The notes: generated from the sequence alone by a model not told the origin. Positions 26,154-34,358 are shown, numbered from the stretch's first letter. The stretch is 64,000 nt of DNA from Krasilnikoviella flava (GCF_900167525.1 NZ_FUZQ01000005.1:484770-548769); one strand, 5' to 3'. A program made the numbers and translations.

Positions 26154-27395
26154 ATGAGGCCGACCATGTCCGAGACCAAGTCCTCCCTGGCCCTGAACGG
26201 CGGGCACGCCGAGCTCGGCAGGCTGCCCGCCTTCCCGAGCTGGCCTCAGTCCGGCCCGGAGGAGGAGCGCGGGTTGGTCGAGGTCCTGCACTCGGGGAAG
26301 TGGGGGAGCACGCACGGCGACGTCGTCGCGACGTTCGAGCGGGAGTTCGGGCAGGCGCAGCAGGCCCGACATGCCGTTGCGCTCTCCAACGGCACCCTGG
26401 CGATCGCAGCCGCGCTCCGGGCCGCGGGTGTCGGGGTCGGCGACGAAGTGATCGTGCCGCCGTACACGTTCATCGCGACGGCGGCGGCGCCGCTCTTCGT
26501 CGGGGCAGTGCCCGTGTTCGCCGACGTCGACGCGACGACGCACCTCATCGATCCCCAGGCGGTCGAGGCGGCCATCACCGAGCGCACGAAGGCCGTGATC
26601 CCCGTCCACATTGCGGGCAACGTTGCCGATATGACGGCGCTCGCTGAGATCGGGCGCCGTCACGGCATCACCGTCATCGAGGACTCCGCCCAGGCCGTCG
26701 GCGCGCAGTGGGAGGGTCGCGGCGTCGGGACGTTCGGCGACCTCGGTACCTTCAGCTTCCAGACCTCGAAAAACATGAGCGCCGGTGAGGGCGGCATCGT
26801 CACGACGAACGACGACGAGCTCGCGGGCGCCGTGTACTCCCTCGTCAATGTCGGTCGAGTGCCGGACGGCGGCTGGTACGAGCACGCCGCCGTCGGCTAC
26901 AACCTGCGACTCACCGAGTTCCAGGGCGCGATCTTGCGCGCGCAGCTGGCACGGCTCCCCGAGCAGCAGGCGGTCCGGGCGACGAACGCCGAGGCGCTGC
27001 ACGAACAGCTCGCCGGCGTCGAGGGGGTCGCGGTCGCGACGCCGGACCCTCGTGTCACGGCGCACGGCCACCACCTCTTCATCTTCCGGATCCCGGAGCT
27101 CGGCCGCCGCGGGCTCCGCGACGCTGCCGTGCGCGCCCTCACGGCGGAGGGTGTCCCGGGCGTGTCGACCGGCTACGTGCCACTGCACCGCAACACCGCC
27201 CTCGTGGCCGAGATCCGCGCGCTCGCGGAGCGGCTCGGACAGCCGGTACCCGAGTCCTCCTGCCCGCGTGCCGACCTCGTGAGCCGCGACACGCTCTGGC
27301 TCCCCCAGCACGTCCTCCTCGGCACCGCCGAGCAGGTCGCCGCCGTCGGGCGAGCGATCACGAAGGTTGCGCAGGCCGCGAACGAGCTCGCGTGA
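26154..27395 (+). CDS. DegT/DnrJ/EryC1/StrS family PLP aminotransferase
   Basis: The 413-aa enzyme has the StrS layout: SGKWGSTHG near residue 48, SNGTLAIAAALRA, VPPYTFIATAAAP, IEDSAQAVGA and SFQTSKNMSAGEGG with the PLP Lys. Function is amino transfer on a keto-sugar or cyclitol; the direction is unknown. ATG 26154 has GGAG 5 nt upstream; ATG 26121 and ATG 26166 are less likely. It shares only family-level similarity with the divergent aminotransferase, so the two probably act on different positions or steps. It overlaps the next gene by 4 nt (GTGA). Confidence 0.9.
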   Translation: MRPTMSETKSSLALNGGHAELGRLPAFPSWPQSGPEEERGLVEVLHSGKWGSTHGDVVATFEREFGQAQQARHAVALSNGTLAIAAALRAAGVGVGDEVIVPPYTFIATAAAPLFVGAVPVFADVDATTHLIDPQAVEAAITERTKAVIPVHIAGNVADMTALAEIGRRHGITVIEDSAQAVGAQWEGRGVGTFGDLGTFSFQTSKNMSAGEGGIVTTNDDELAGAVYSLVNVGRVPDGGWYEHAAVGYNLRLTEFQGAILRAQLARLPEQQAVRATNAEALHEQLAGVEGVAVATPDPRVTAHGHHLFIFRIPELGRRGLRDAAVRALTAEGVPGVSTGYVPLHRNTALVAEIRALAERLGQPVPESSCPRADLVSRDTLWLPQHVLLGTAEQVAAVGRAITKVAQAANELA

Positions 27396-28444
27396 GCGCC
27401 GCGGCCACGCGCCCGACGACCGTCGGGATCCTGGGCCTGGGCAGCATCGGCCGCTCGCACGCGGCGGCGCTTGCCGCCCTGGCTCGCGACGGCGCGGATG
27501 TCCGCCTCGTCGCGGCCAGCGGAGGATCGGCCGAGGCGCTTCGGGGGGCGGGGTGGCCAGACGCGCGGCATGTAACCCCCACGGATCTCCTCACGGGCGG
27601 CGTCCCTGATGTGGTCGCCGTCGCGACCCCGAGCGGGCGACACGCCGCCGATGCCGTCGCCGCGCTGGACGCCGGTGCGGACGTCGTCGTCGAGAAGCCG
27701 CTCGCCACCACGACGGACGACGCCACGCGTGTGCTCGAGGTCGCGGCTGCGCGCCGCCGCCGCGTCTACCCGATCGCGCAACGGCGGCTTGAGGCCCAGC
27801 ACGTCGCGATCCGGCGGCTGTTCGACGACGGAGAGCTCGGCACGCTGCTGCTCGGCGAGGTGCTCGTGCCGTGGCGACGCGACGTCGCCTACTACGACGC
27901 CGCGCCGTGGCGTCGCGAAATGCCGGCCGGCGGTTCCCTGATGAACCAGGGGCTGCACTCAGTCGACCTGCTGTCGTGGTTCCTCGGCCCGGTCGCGAGC
28001 GTGACGGCACAGACGGCCGTGCTGGGCGACGGCGGACCGGCGGAGGACTCCGCCGTCGTCACGCTGCGCGCCACGGCCGGCGCGCTCGGGATCGTGGCGA
28101 CGTCCACGGCCACGCCACCCGGCGACCCGGCTCGCCTCACGCTGCGCACGACACGTGGCGTGATCGAGCTGGCGCACACGGACATCGTGCGCTGGGACGT
28201 CGACGGCGTCCCCCGGCCGAACGCGTCTTCCGAGGTGGCCGCCGGGTCCAACGACCCCGCCGCCATCGGGATCGCCGGGCACATGCAGGCGTGGCACGAC
28301 GTGCTCGATGCACGCAGGGCCGGCCGCGAGGCCCGGGTCCGCGCCGTCGACGGCTGGCGCACGGTGGCGCTCATCGACGCCGCGTACCGCTCCGCCGCGA
28401 CCGGGCGCCGGGTCGATCTCCCCCTCCCCCCGGTTGCCGCATGA
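27392..28444 (+). CDS. Gfo/Idh/MocA family oxidoreductase
   Basis: The 350-aa protein has GILGLGSIGRSH (NAD-binding), VATPSGRHAADAV, VVEKPLATT (EKP Lys near residue 102) and the C-terminal GGSLMNQGLHSVDLLSW, with the H of the catalytic triad. It is a canonical member, like inositol or glucose-type dehydrogenases. It is translationally coupled to the preceding aminotransferase and the following oxidoreductase (4-nt overlaps at both ends). Confidence 0.9.
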   Translation: MSAAATRPTTVGILGLGSIGRSHAAALAALARDGADVRLVAASGGSAEALRGAGWPDARHVTPTDLLTGGVPDVVAVATPSGRHAADAVAALDAGADVVVEKPLATTTDDATRVLEVAAARRRRVYPIAQRRLEAQHVAIRRLFDDGELGTLLLGEVLVPWRRDVAYYDAAPWRREMPAGGSLMNQGLHSVDLLSWFLGPVASVTAQTAVLGDGGPAEDSAVVTLRATAGALGIVATSTATPPGDPARLTLRTTRGVIELAHTDIVRWDVDGVPRPNASSEVAAGSNDPAAIGIAGHMQAWHDVLDARRAGREARVRAVDGWRTVALIDAAYRSAATGRRVDLPLPPVAA

Positions 28445-29424
28445 TCCGCGTCGCAGTCGCGGGCATGGCCCATCCACACACGGCCTACGCTCTGGACGAA
28501 CTGGAGCACGGACCGTTCCAGCTCGTCGGCACGAGCGACCCTGACCCGGCGGCCCGTGAGCGGTGGACGCCGCCCGGCGTGCGGGCGTACGCGGACCACC
28601 GGGAGCTCCTGGCGGCGACGGAGCCCGACGTCGTCGCGGCGTTCGGCGTCTACGGCGGGCGCGCCGCCGTCGTTGTCGACGCTCTGCGGGCGGGCGCGCA
28701 CGTCATCTCCGACAAGCCGCTGTGCACGACGCTCGACGACGTGGTGGCGATCGAGGAAGAGGTCGAGCGGACCGGGCGGTGGGTGTCAGTGGTGCTCGAG
28801 AAGCGATGGCACCCCGTGACCCTCGCGGCACGCCGGCTGCTCGCCGCCGGGGCGCTCGGCGACCTCGCGCTCGTCGCGGCGACCGGGCCGCACAAGCTCC
28901 TCCCCGACACCCGGCCCTCGTGGTTCTTCACCCGCGACGGCTACGGCGACCTGCTCGGCGACCTGCCCGTCCACGACGTCGACCTCGTCCTCGCGCTGAG
29001 CGGGGCGGCGTCGGGCACCGTCAGCGGGCTGGCACCGCGCCGACCGCTGCCGGAGCACCCCGAGTGGTCCGACTCCGGGGCACTGCTGCTGGCGGCCGGC
29101 GAGGTGACGGCGACGGTCGAGGCCCACTGGGTCTGGCCCGCGGCGTCCGACGTGCACGGCCGGTATCGGATGCGGCTGACCGGGACGCTCGGGACGGCGG
29201 AGCTCGACTGGGCGCGGGATCGTCTGCACGTCGTCACGCACGACCGGGCTTCGTGGGACGAGCCGCTCGGGCCCGGGCTGCGGCCCACGCAGGACGCGTT
29301 CGCCGCCGTCGCGGCCGGCCGGGAGCCGGAGGTGACGACGGCCGCAAGCGTGCGAGCCAGCCGCGTGGCTCTGCTGGCGGCCCGCAGCGCACGCCACGGC
29401 GGCCGCGTCGAGGCCTGGGCCTGA
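28441..29424 (+). CDS. Gfo/Idh/MocA family oxidoreductase (second in operon)
   Basis: The 327-aa protein has the Rossmann start MIRVAVAGMAHPHTAYA, VISDKPLCTTLDD (DKP replacing EKP), then DGYGDLLGDLPVHDVDLVLAL carrying the H..D pair. It is shorter and more diverged than its neighbour, so it probably handles a different substrate or the reverse redox step. ATG 28441 overlaps the upstream stop. A 116-bp gap follows before the next gene. Confidence 0.85.
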   Translation: MIRVAVAGMAHPHTAYALDELEHGPFQLVGTSDPDPAARERWTPPGVRAYADHRELLAATEPDVVAAFGVYGGRAAVVVDALRAGAHVISDKPLCTTLDDVVAIEEEVERTGRWVSVVLEKRWHPVTLAARRLLAAGALGDLALVAATGPHKLLPDTRPSWFFTRDGYGDLLGDLPVHDVDLVLALSGAASGTVSGLAPRRPLPEHPEWSDSGALLLAAGEVTATVEAHWVWPAASDVHGRYRMRLTGTLGTAELDWARDRLHVVTHDRASWDEPLGPGLRPTQDAFAAVAAGREPEVTTAASVRASRVALLAARSARHGGRVEAWA

Positions 29425-29472
29425 CGAGACAGGGTCGCACCTCTCCCGCACGCCGCCCATCGTGTGATTAGA

Positions 29473-29510
29473 TACGGCCATATTCACGTTTACGGACCGG
29501 CAATATTCAC
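29473..29510. repeat. Direct repeat in the promoter region of the SDR-DHDPS pair
   Basis: Two copies share TACGG at their left and ATATTCAC at their right: 29473-29487 and 29491-29510, the second with 5 extra nt between the halves. The AT-rich character stands out against the neighbourhood. They may be operator half-sites or promoter elements upstream of ATG 29541. Confidence 0.4.
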
Positions 29511-29540
29511 TCGACAGACACTCGGCAGACAGGAGACGAG

Positions 29541-30557
29541 ATGCGTACGGTGGACGAGCTCGAGCGGATGCTCGCGACGCCGAGCGCCGGCCTCGTGGCC
29601 GACATGGGAGAGCTCGAGGGCGACGTCCTCGTGCTCGGGGCGGCCGGGAAGCTCGGGCCGAGCCTCGTCCGGCTCGCCGCGAACGCCGTGGCGGAGGCCG
29701 GCAGCGGCGCTCGGGTCACGGCCGTGTCGCGGTTCTCCACCCCGGGCTCCGCGGAACGTCTCCAGGCCGCCGGGGCTGCGACGCTCGTGGCTGACCTCAC
29801 GGACGAGGCGGCACTGGCCGACCTCCCGGACTCCGCGAACGTCGTGTTCCTCGTGGGCGCAAAGTTCGGCTCCGACGGCAACGAGGCCGGAACCTGGCAC
29901 ACCAACACCTACCTCCCAGGACGGGTCGCCGAACGGTTCGCCTCGTCCCGGATCGTCGCGCTCTCGACCGGGAACGTGTACCCGCTCGTGGCGACGGACG
30001 ACGGCGGCTCCCGCGAGGGCGACGCCCCCGGCCCCGTGGGCGAGTACGCCATGTCCTGCCTCGGACGCGAGCGTGTGCTGGAGGCGATGTCGCGCCGCCA
30101 CAGCACTCCCGTCTCGCTGATCCGCCTCAACTACGCCGTCGAGATGCGGTACGGCGTGCTGGTCGACCTCGCACAGCAGATCCTCGCCGAGGAGCCGATC
30201 GACATCACCACCTCCCACGTCAACCTCGTGTGGCAGGGATACGCGAACGAGGTCACGCTGCGGGCCCTCCGTCGCGCGGACTCGCCCCCGTTCGTGCTCA
30301 ACGTCACCGGGGCCGACACGCTCCGGGTCCACGACCTCGCGCTTGCGCTCGGGCAGCGCCTGGGCCGGGACGTCACGTTCGTGGGCTCGGAGGCACCCAC
30401 CGCGCTGCTGTCCGACGCGAGCCGCTGCCACGACCGCTATGGGTACCCGGCGTTCGACGTCGACGAGCTGGTGGACCTCACGGCCCACTGGATCGCCGAC
30501 GGCGGCGAGGTCCACGGCAAGCCCACCAAGTTCCAGCGGCGCGACGGGAAGTTCTGA
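29541..30557 (+). CDS. NAD-dependent epimerase/dehydratase (extended SDR)
   Basis: The 338-aa protein has a Rossmann glycine motif LVLGAAGKLGPSL near residue 30, the ser-loop VALSTGNVYP and a YAMSCLGRERV segment in place of the usual YxxxK: Tyr is present but the Lys position reads Leu, so catalysis may be altered. Family members oxidise, reduce or epimerise nucleotide sugars or free sugars using NAD(P). ATG 29541 follows AGGAG. It overlaps the DHDPS-like gene by 1 nt (TGATG). It is probably a dehydrogenase acting before the lyase. Confidence 0.8.
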   Translation: MRTVDELERMLATPSAGLVADMGELEGDVLVLGAAGKLGPSLVRLAANAVAEAGSGARVTAVSRFSTPGSAERLQAAGAATLVADLTDEAALADLPDSANVVFLVGAKFGSDGNEAGTWHTNTYLPGRVAERFASSRIVALSTGNVYPLVATDDGGSREGDAPGPVGEYAMSCLGRERVLEAMSRRHSTPVSLIRLNYAVEMRYGVLVDLAQQILAEEPIDITTSHVNLVWQGYANEVTLRALRRADSPPFVLNVTGADTLRVHDLALALGQRLGRDVTFVGSEAPTALLSDASRCHDRYGYPAFDVDELVDLTAHWIADGGEVHGKPTKFQRRDGKF

Positions 30558-31660
30558 TGGCCACGCCCACCGCTCCGGGTGTGCGCGTCGTCACCGCGTC
30601 CGCACCCACGGCGATCGACGCCATCACGCGCTTCCGCGCGGGCGGCGTCATCCCGGCGCACCCGCTCGCCCTGACGGCCGGCGGCCGCATCGACGAGCGC
30701 CGGCAGCGCGCGCTGAGCCGGTACTACGTGGAGGCAGGCTCGCTCGGGCTCGCCGTTGCCGTCCACACGACGCAGTTCGCCGTGCACGAGCCGGGCCGCG
30801 GGCTGCTCGAGCCCGTGCTCGGCCTCGCGGCAGAGACGGCCGCGGAGTACCCAGACGCCGACGTCGTGCTTGTTGCCGGGCTGAGTGGTCCGACGTCGCA
30901 GGCCGTCGCGGAGGCCGAGCTCGCCGCGTCGCTGGGGTACGACCTGTGCCTGCTCGCGCCGCACGGCGTCGGAGACGTCGATGAGGACTACCTGCTCGAC
31001 CGGGCCCGCGCCGTGGGCGAGGTCATGCCCGTCATCGGGTTCTACCTGCAGCTCGCCGTCGGCGGCCGTCGCCTGTCGCGCGACTTCTGGAGCCGCCTCG
31101 TCGACATCCCGAGCGTCGTCGGCATCAAGGCGGCGCCGTTCGACAGGTACGCGACGCTCGACGTCGTCCACGGCCTGGCGTCCTCGCAGCGCGGTCACGA
31201 CGTCGCTCTGTACACCGGCAACGACGACCACATCGTCATGGACCTCCTGACCTCGTTCACCGGTACCGACGCCACCGGCGTCGTGGACCGGTTCGAGATG
31301 GTCGGCGGACTCCTGGGCCAGTGGGCCGTGTGGGTGCGCGAGGCCGTCCGCTTACTCGACCTGGCGCGTGCGGCGAAGGCCGGCGATGGCGCAGCGCTGC
31401 ACGAGCTGCTCCGTCTCAACCCCGCCCTCACCGACGCCAATGGGGTCTTGTTCGACGCCGCGAACGCGTTCGTCGGCTGCATCGCCGGTGTCCACGAGGC
31501 GCTGCGCCGGCAGGGGCTGCTGGAGAACCTGGTATTCCTCGACCCTGCCGAGGGCCTCTCCCCCGGCCAGCTCGCGGAAATCGACCGAGTGTGGCGCGCG
31601 TACCCGGCGCTGCGCGACGACGCATTCGTCGCCGAGAACCTGGACCGCTGGCTGGCCTGA
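30557..31660 (+). CDS. Dihydrodipicolinate synthase/N-acetylneuraminate lyase family protein
   Basis: The 367-aa protein keeps the TIM-barrel features of the DHDPS family: GFYLQ with the catalytic Tyr near residue 160, SVVGIKAAPFD with the Schiff-base Lys near residue 190, and VALYTGNDDHIV near the barrel end. Family enzymes make or cleave bonds next to a 2-oxo acid (pyruvate aldol or retro-aldol) or dehydrate sugar acids. At the end of this sugar locus, retro-aldol cleavage to pyruvate or a dehydratase step is the likely role. It is about 60 residues longer than classic DapA, which suggests it is not the lysine enzyme. Confidence 0.82.
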   Translation: MATPTAPGVRVVTASAPTAIDAITRFRAGGVIPAHPLALTAGGRIDERRQRALSRYYVEAGSLGLAVAVHTTQFAVHEPGRGLLEPVLGLAAETAAEYPDADVVLVAGLSGPTSQAVAEAELAASLGYDLCLLAPHGVGDVDEDYLLDRARAVGEVMPVIGFYLQLAVGGRRLSRDFWSRLVDIPSVVGIKAAPFDRYATLDVVHGLASSQRGHDVALYTGNDDHIVMDLLTSFTGTDATGVVDRFEMVGGLLGQWAVWVREAVRLLDLARAAKAGDGAALHELLRLNPALTDANGVLFDAANAFVGCIAGVHEALRRQGLLENLVFLDPAEGLSPGQLAEIDRVWRAYPALRDDAFVAENLDRWLA

Positions 31661-31673
31661 CCGGTGCGCCTTC

Positions 31674-31990
31674 CCGCGTCACGGCAGGCTCGTGCTCCGG
31701 CTCGGGTCGCTGTGGCTCGCCATCGGCTTCCACGCCGGCTGGACCTTCACGAGGGGCAACATCGACGGCATCCCCGTCTCCGGACTGCCGCCGCTCTCGA
31801 CGTCAGCGGTCTTCCTCCGGCCGAGGACGCGCCCGACTGGCTCACCGGCGGCGAGTTCGGCACCGAGGCGAGCGCGCCCGCCGTCGTCGTGCTGCTCGCC
31901 ATGATCCTGATCGCGTTCGTCGCCTACCGGCGATGGGACAAGTCCCGCGTGAACTTGAGCCCCGGCACCCCGGCCGAAATGGGCGCCTGA
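31674..31990 (+). pseudogene. 5'-truncated, frameshifted CPBP intramembrane protease remnant
   Basis: Only the C-terminal third of a CPBP (Abi-type) protease is recognisable. SLWLAIGFHAGWTF, the family's second His motif, and SGLPPLSTS lie in one frame. PPAEDAPDWLTGGEFG, a last membrane helix (VVVLLAMILIAFVAY) and the stop at 31990 lie in another, with a frameshift near 31805-31818. The conserved EExxxR motif and all upstream helices are missing. The 5' loss abuts the DHDPS-like stop by about 14 nt, marking a recombination or deletion edge. Confidence 0.72.
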
Positions 31991-32211
31991 GCGTCGTCTG
32001 CGACGGCGACGCCCCGTTGTGCGGTGCGGGGCCGGGTCGCGCGGGCACGTGACCCGTCCGTGCAGGTCACGGCCATGACACTTGTCACGGGCGCGACGTG
32101 CGAAACGCCCGGAAGTCGGTGACGCCGCGCACTACTGCATCGGCCGTCCGCCCGGTGAACTGGAGGCAGTCCAGGGGCCCGCCCTGGCACCCCGGACCAC
32201 AGGAGCACGCC
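31991..32211. other. Intergenic region, no gene seen
   Basis: These 221 bp follow the CPBP remnant and lead to the exporter gene. I see no ORF with family features. The last 15 nt hold AGGAG, the ribosome-binding site for ATG 32212. Confidence 0.5.
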
Positions 32212-32772
32212 ATGGACCTCGTCGACAGCCTCCAGAACCTCGTCGGGCAGGTGCCCGACCTGCTGCAGCCCTTGATCGTGGCCGCCGCCGGAGCGATCCC
32301 CTTCGTCGAGGGCGAGGGCGGCGTGGCGATCGGCATCCTCGGCGGCATCAACCCGGTCGTCGCCACCGTGGCCGCGATGGCCGGCAACTTCCTCAGCGTC
32401 GCGCTCCTGGTGCTCCTCGGTTCCGGGGCGCGAGACGCCGTCGTCACCCGGCGCCGGGCGAGCACCCGGGCACGGGCGGAGGCGACCGTCGGCGGCCCGC
32501 CCACCCGGGGGCCGAGGCCGACGGTCCCGGAGACCGACGACGCGCGCGCCGTGGCCCGCCGGGCCAAGTTCCAGCGCGCCTACGAGCGCTACGGGGTCCC
32601 GGGCGTGAGCCTGCTCGGCCCCCTCGTCCTGCCCACCCAGTTCACCGCCACGATGCTCGCGGCCACGGGCATCGGCAAGGCGCGCATCCTGGTCTGGCAG
32701 GCGACAGCGATCGTCATCTGGACGACGGCCACCGCCCTGATCATCAGCGGCGTCCTCCAGGTCGTCCGGTGA
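32212..32772 (+). CDS. Small multidrug export (Sm_multidrug_ex) family membrane protein
   Basis: The 186-aa protein has hydrophobic helices at about 18-40 and 45-70, a charged cytosolic loop at about 75-120, and two more helices at the C-terminus. PFVEGEGGVAIGILGG and SLLGPLVLPTQFTATMLAA are the conserved half-motifs of the PF06695-type family, distant relatives of DedA/SNARE-associated proteins. Transport of any drug is unproven. ATG 32212 has AGGAG 6 nt upstream. It appears to be a single-gene unit. Confidence 0.75.
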   Translation: MDLVDSLQNLVGQVPDLLQPLIVAAAGAIPFVEGEGGVAIGILGGINPVVATVAAMAGNFLSVALLVLLGSGARDAVVTRRRASTRARAEATVGGPPTRGPRPTVPETDDARAVARRAKFQRAYERYGVPGVSLLGPLVLPTQFTATMLAATGIGKARILVWQATAIVIWTTATALIISGVLQVVR

Positions 32773-32881
32773 CGACGCTCCGGCGGCACGCACCGACCCG
32801 AACCGACCCGCACCGGGCATCCTGAGAGCCACGGCGCGACGCCGAGCCAGACCCGTCCGTCCGAAACGAAGGAGAACGACC

Positions 32882-33289
32882 ATGACCGTTCAGCTGGTGC
32901 ACCCCGACGGCGTCCACCGGGTCGACGTCCACCATCAGGTCGCCGTCACGCAGGGATCGCGCACCGTGTACCTGGCGGGACAGGTGTCCTGGGACACCGA
33001 GGGCAACCTCGTGGGCCGCGACGACGTCGCGGCGCAGGCCGAGAAGGCGTACCTCAACATCGCCGCCGCGCTTGACGCCGTGGGCGGGACGGCCGCCGAC
33101 CTCGCCAAGGTCACCGTCTACGTCGTCGGCCTCGACGAGGCGAAGGCCGAGCAGTTCGTCGTCGGGCGTGAGCGGGCGGCGGCGACGCTGGGTGTGGAGC
33201 TCCGGCAGCCGAGCACCTGGATCGGCGTCACCTCGCTCGCCGCACCCGGTTACCTCGTCGAGGTCGACGCCGTCGCCGTCCTGCCGTGA
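32882..33289 (+). CDS. RidA/YjgF/YER057c/UK114 family protein
   Basis: The 135-aa protein shows RidA features: YLAGQVSWD near residue 30, AQAEKAYLNIAAAL, the DLAKVTVYVV strand, and the C-terminal PGYLVEVDAVAVL. The catalytic Arg of true RidA enamine deaminases (usually in an R-x-x-x-E context near residue 105) appears replaced in the segment VELRQPSTWIGV, so hydrolysis of 2-aminoacrylate-type enamines is uncertain. ATG 32882 has AAGGAG 7 nt upstream. It is convergent with the DUF2200 gene. Confidence 0.82.
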   Translation: MTVQLVHPDGVHRVDVHHQVAVTQGSRTVYLAGQVSWDTEGNLVGRDDVAAQAEKAYLNIAAALDAVGGTAADLAKVTVYVVGLDEAKAEQFVVGRERAAATLGVELRQPSTWIGVTSLAAPGYLVEVDAVAVLP

Positions 33290-33308
33290 GCCGGCGGGCG
33301 CGGAACGA

Positions 33309-33326
33309 CCGGGCGGCTCCGCCCGG
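33309..33326. terminator. Short GC-rich hairpin between convergent genes
   Basis: A perfect 7-bp stem (CCGGGCG/CGCCCGG) with a 4-nt loop lies between the RidA stop and the DUF2200 stop. It could terminate either gene. Confidence 0.35.
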
Positions 33327-33334
33327 ACGGACCG

Positions 33335-33703
33335 CTACGCCCCGACGCCGACGTCCCCGCGCAGGATCGACGTCATCTTCTTGCCCTTCGCGACCTCATC
33401 GACCAGCTTGTCCATCCACCGGATCTGCTGCATCAGCGGGTCCTCGATCTCCTCGACGCGGACACCGCAGATGACGCCGGTGATGAGAGACGTGTTCGGG
33501 TTCATCGCGGGGGCCTGGGCGAAGAACGTCTCCAGGTCGACCTCGTCGGCGATCACTCGCTCGAGGCCCTCGCCGTCGTACCCGGTGAGCCAGGTGAGGA
33601 CGCGGTCGAGGTCGTCCGTGCTGCGCGCCTTGCGCTCCACCTTCTGCACGTACATCGGGTAGATGCTGGCGAAGGTCATCCGCCGGATCCGGTCGGCAGG
33701 CAT
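33335..33703 (-). CDS. DUF2200 family protein
   Basis: The 122-aa protein matches the DUF2200 family along its whole length: RIRRMTFASIYPMYVQK at the start, LTWLTGYD, DLETFFAQAPAMNPN and CGVRVEEIEDPLMQQIRWMDKL. The function is unknown; it is small, cytosolic and strongly conserved in bacteria. ATG 33703 has AGGAGG 7 nt upstream, in contrast to the leaderless starts of many neighbours. Confidence 0.85.
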   Translation of the reverse strand: MPADRIRRMTFASIYPMYVQKVERKARSTDDLDRVLTWLTGYDGEGLERVIADEVDLETFFAQAPAMNPNTSLITGVICGVRVEEIEDPLMQQIRWMDKLVDEVAKGKKMTSILRGDVGVGA

Positions 33704-33743
33704 CGGTCGCCTCCTGTCGTGACGGTCAGGTCTGCCGTCGAGG

Positions 33744-34358
33744 CTACCGCGCGGGGACCGCGTCGACAGCCGGTCCGGTCGCGCGCTCGAGGCGCGCCAC
33801 CAGCGCGACCAGCCCGGCCGCCAGCGGGACCAGCACCAGGTTGCCGATCAACATGGGCCGCAGGAACGGCAGCCCCGCGACAAGGCTCGCCACCAGGCCG
33901 TCGAGACCCTCCGGGTAGAACGTCCCCCGGCCGAGCCACCACACGCCCGCGTTGGTCCACACGTAGAAGAACAGCGAGCTCCCGACACCGAACCCCAGCG
34001 CGGCGACCAGGCGGCCCGTGGCGCCTCGGGTGCGGCCGGCCCACCAGGCGCCGACGCCGATCACGGCCCACGCGGTCCACGTGAACACCAGCACCGAGGA
34101 GTTGCCGAGCAGGACGTCGCTCAGCGCGACCACGACCAGCGGCGCGAGCATCGCGAGCCGGTGGCGCAGCAGCCCCGCCGCGGCGAACGCCGCGGCCGTC
34201 GAGAGCTCGAGGTTGGGCGGCGCGCCGAGGTCGGTCTTCACCAGGCGCCAGACGACGGCGCCCACGACGAGCAGGACCGCGACCGCCGGGCGCCACCAGC
34301 GCCGCGCGAGCTCGCGTGCGGGGAGCGGGGCGTCCAGGTGGGAGCTCGCGGCGGTCAC
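33744..34358 (-). CDS. DUF6580-like integral membrane protein (possible transporter S component)
   Basis: The 204-aa protein has about six hydrophobic helices. APPNLELSTAAAF after helix 1 and the late PFLRPMLIGNLVLVPLAAG resemble the DUF6580 group of putative transport proteins, which have the size and topology of ECF-type substrate-binding subunits. It is translationally coupled (4-nt overlap) to the DUF4430 lipoprotein gene upstream of it. The pair looks like an extracellular ligand-binding protein plus a membrane uptake component, possibly for a vitamin. Assignment is tentative. Confidence 0.6.
   Translation of the reverse strand: MTAASSHLDAPLPARELARRWWRPAVAVLLVVGAVVWRLVKTDLGAPPNLELSTAAAFAAAGLLRHRLAMLAPLVVVALSDVLLGNSSVLVFTWTAWAVIGVGAWWAGRTRGATGRLVAALGFGVGSSLFFYVWTNAGVWWLGRGTFYPEGLDGLVASLVAGLPFLRPMLIGNLVLVPLAAGLVALVARLERATGPAVDAVPAR

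Noticed and set aside
31664..31990. Intact 108-aa gene after the DHDPS-like gene
   Set aside because: Its N-terminal half is out-of-frame noise; only the last half matches a CPBP protease, whose preceding part lies in another frame.
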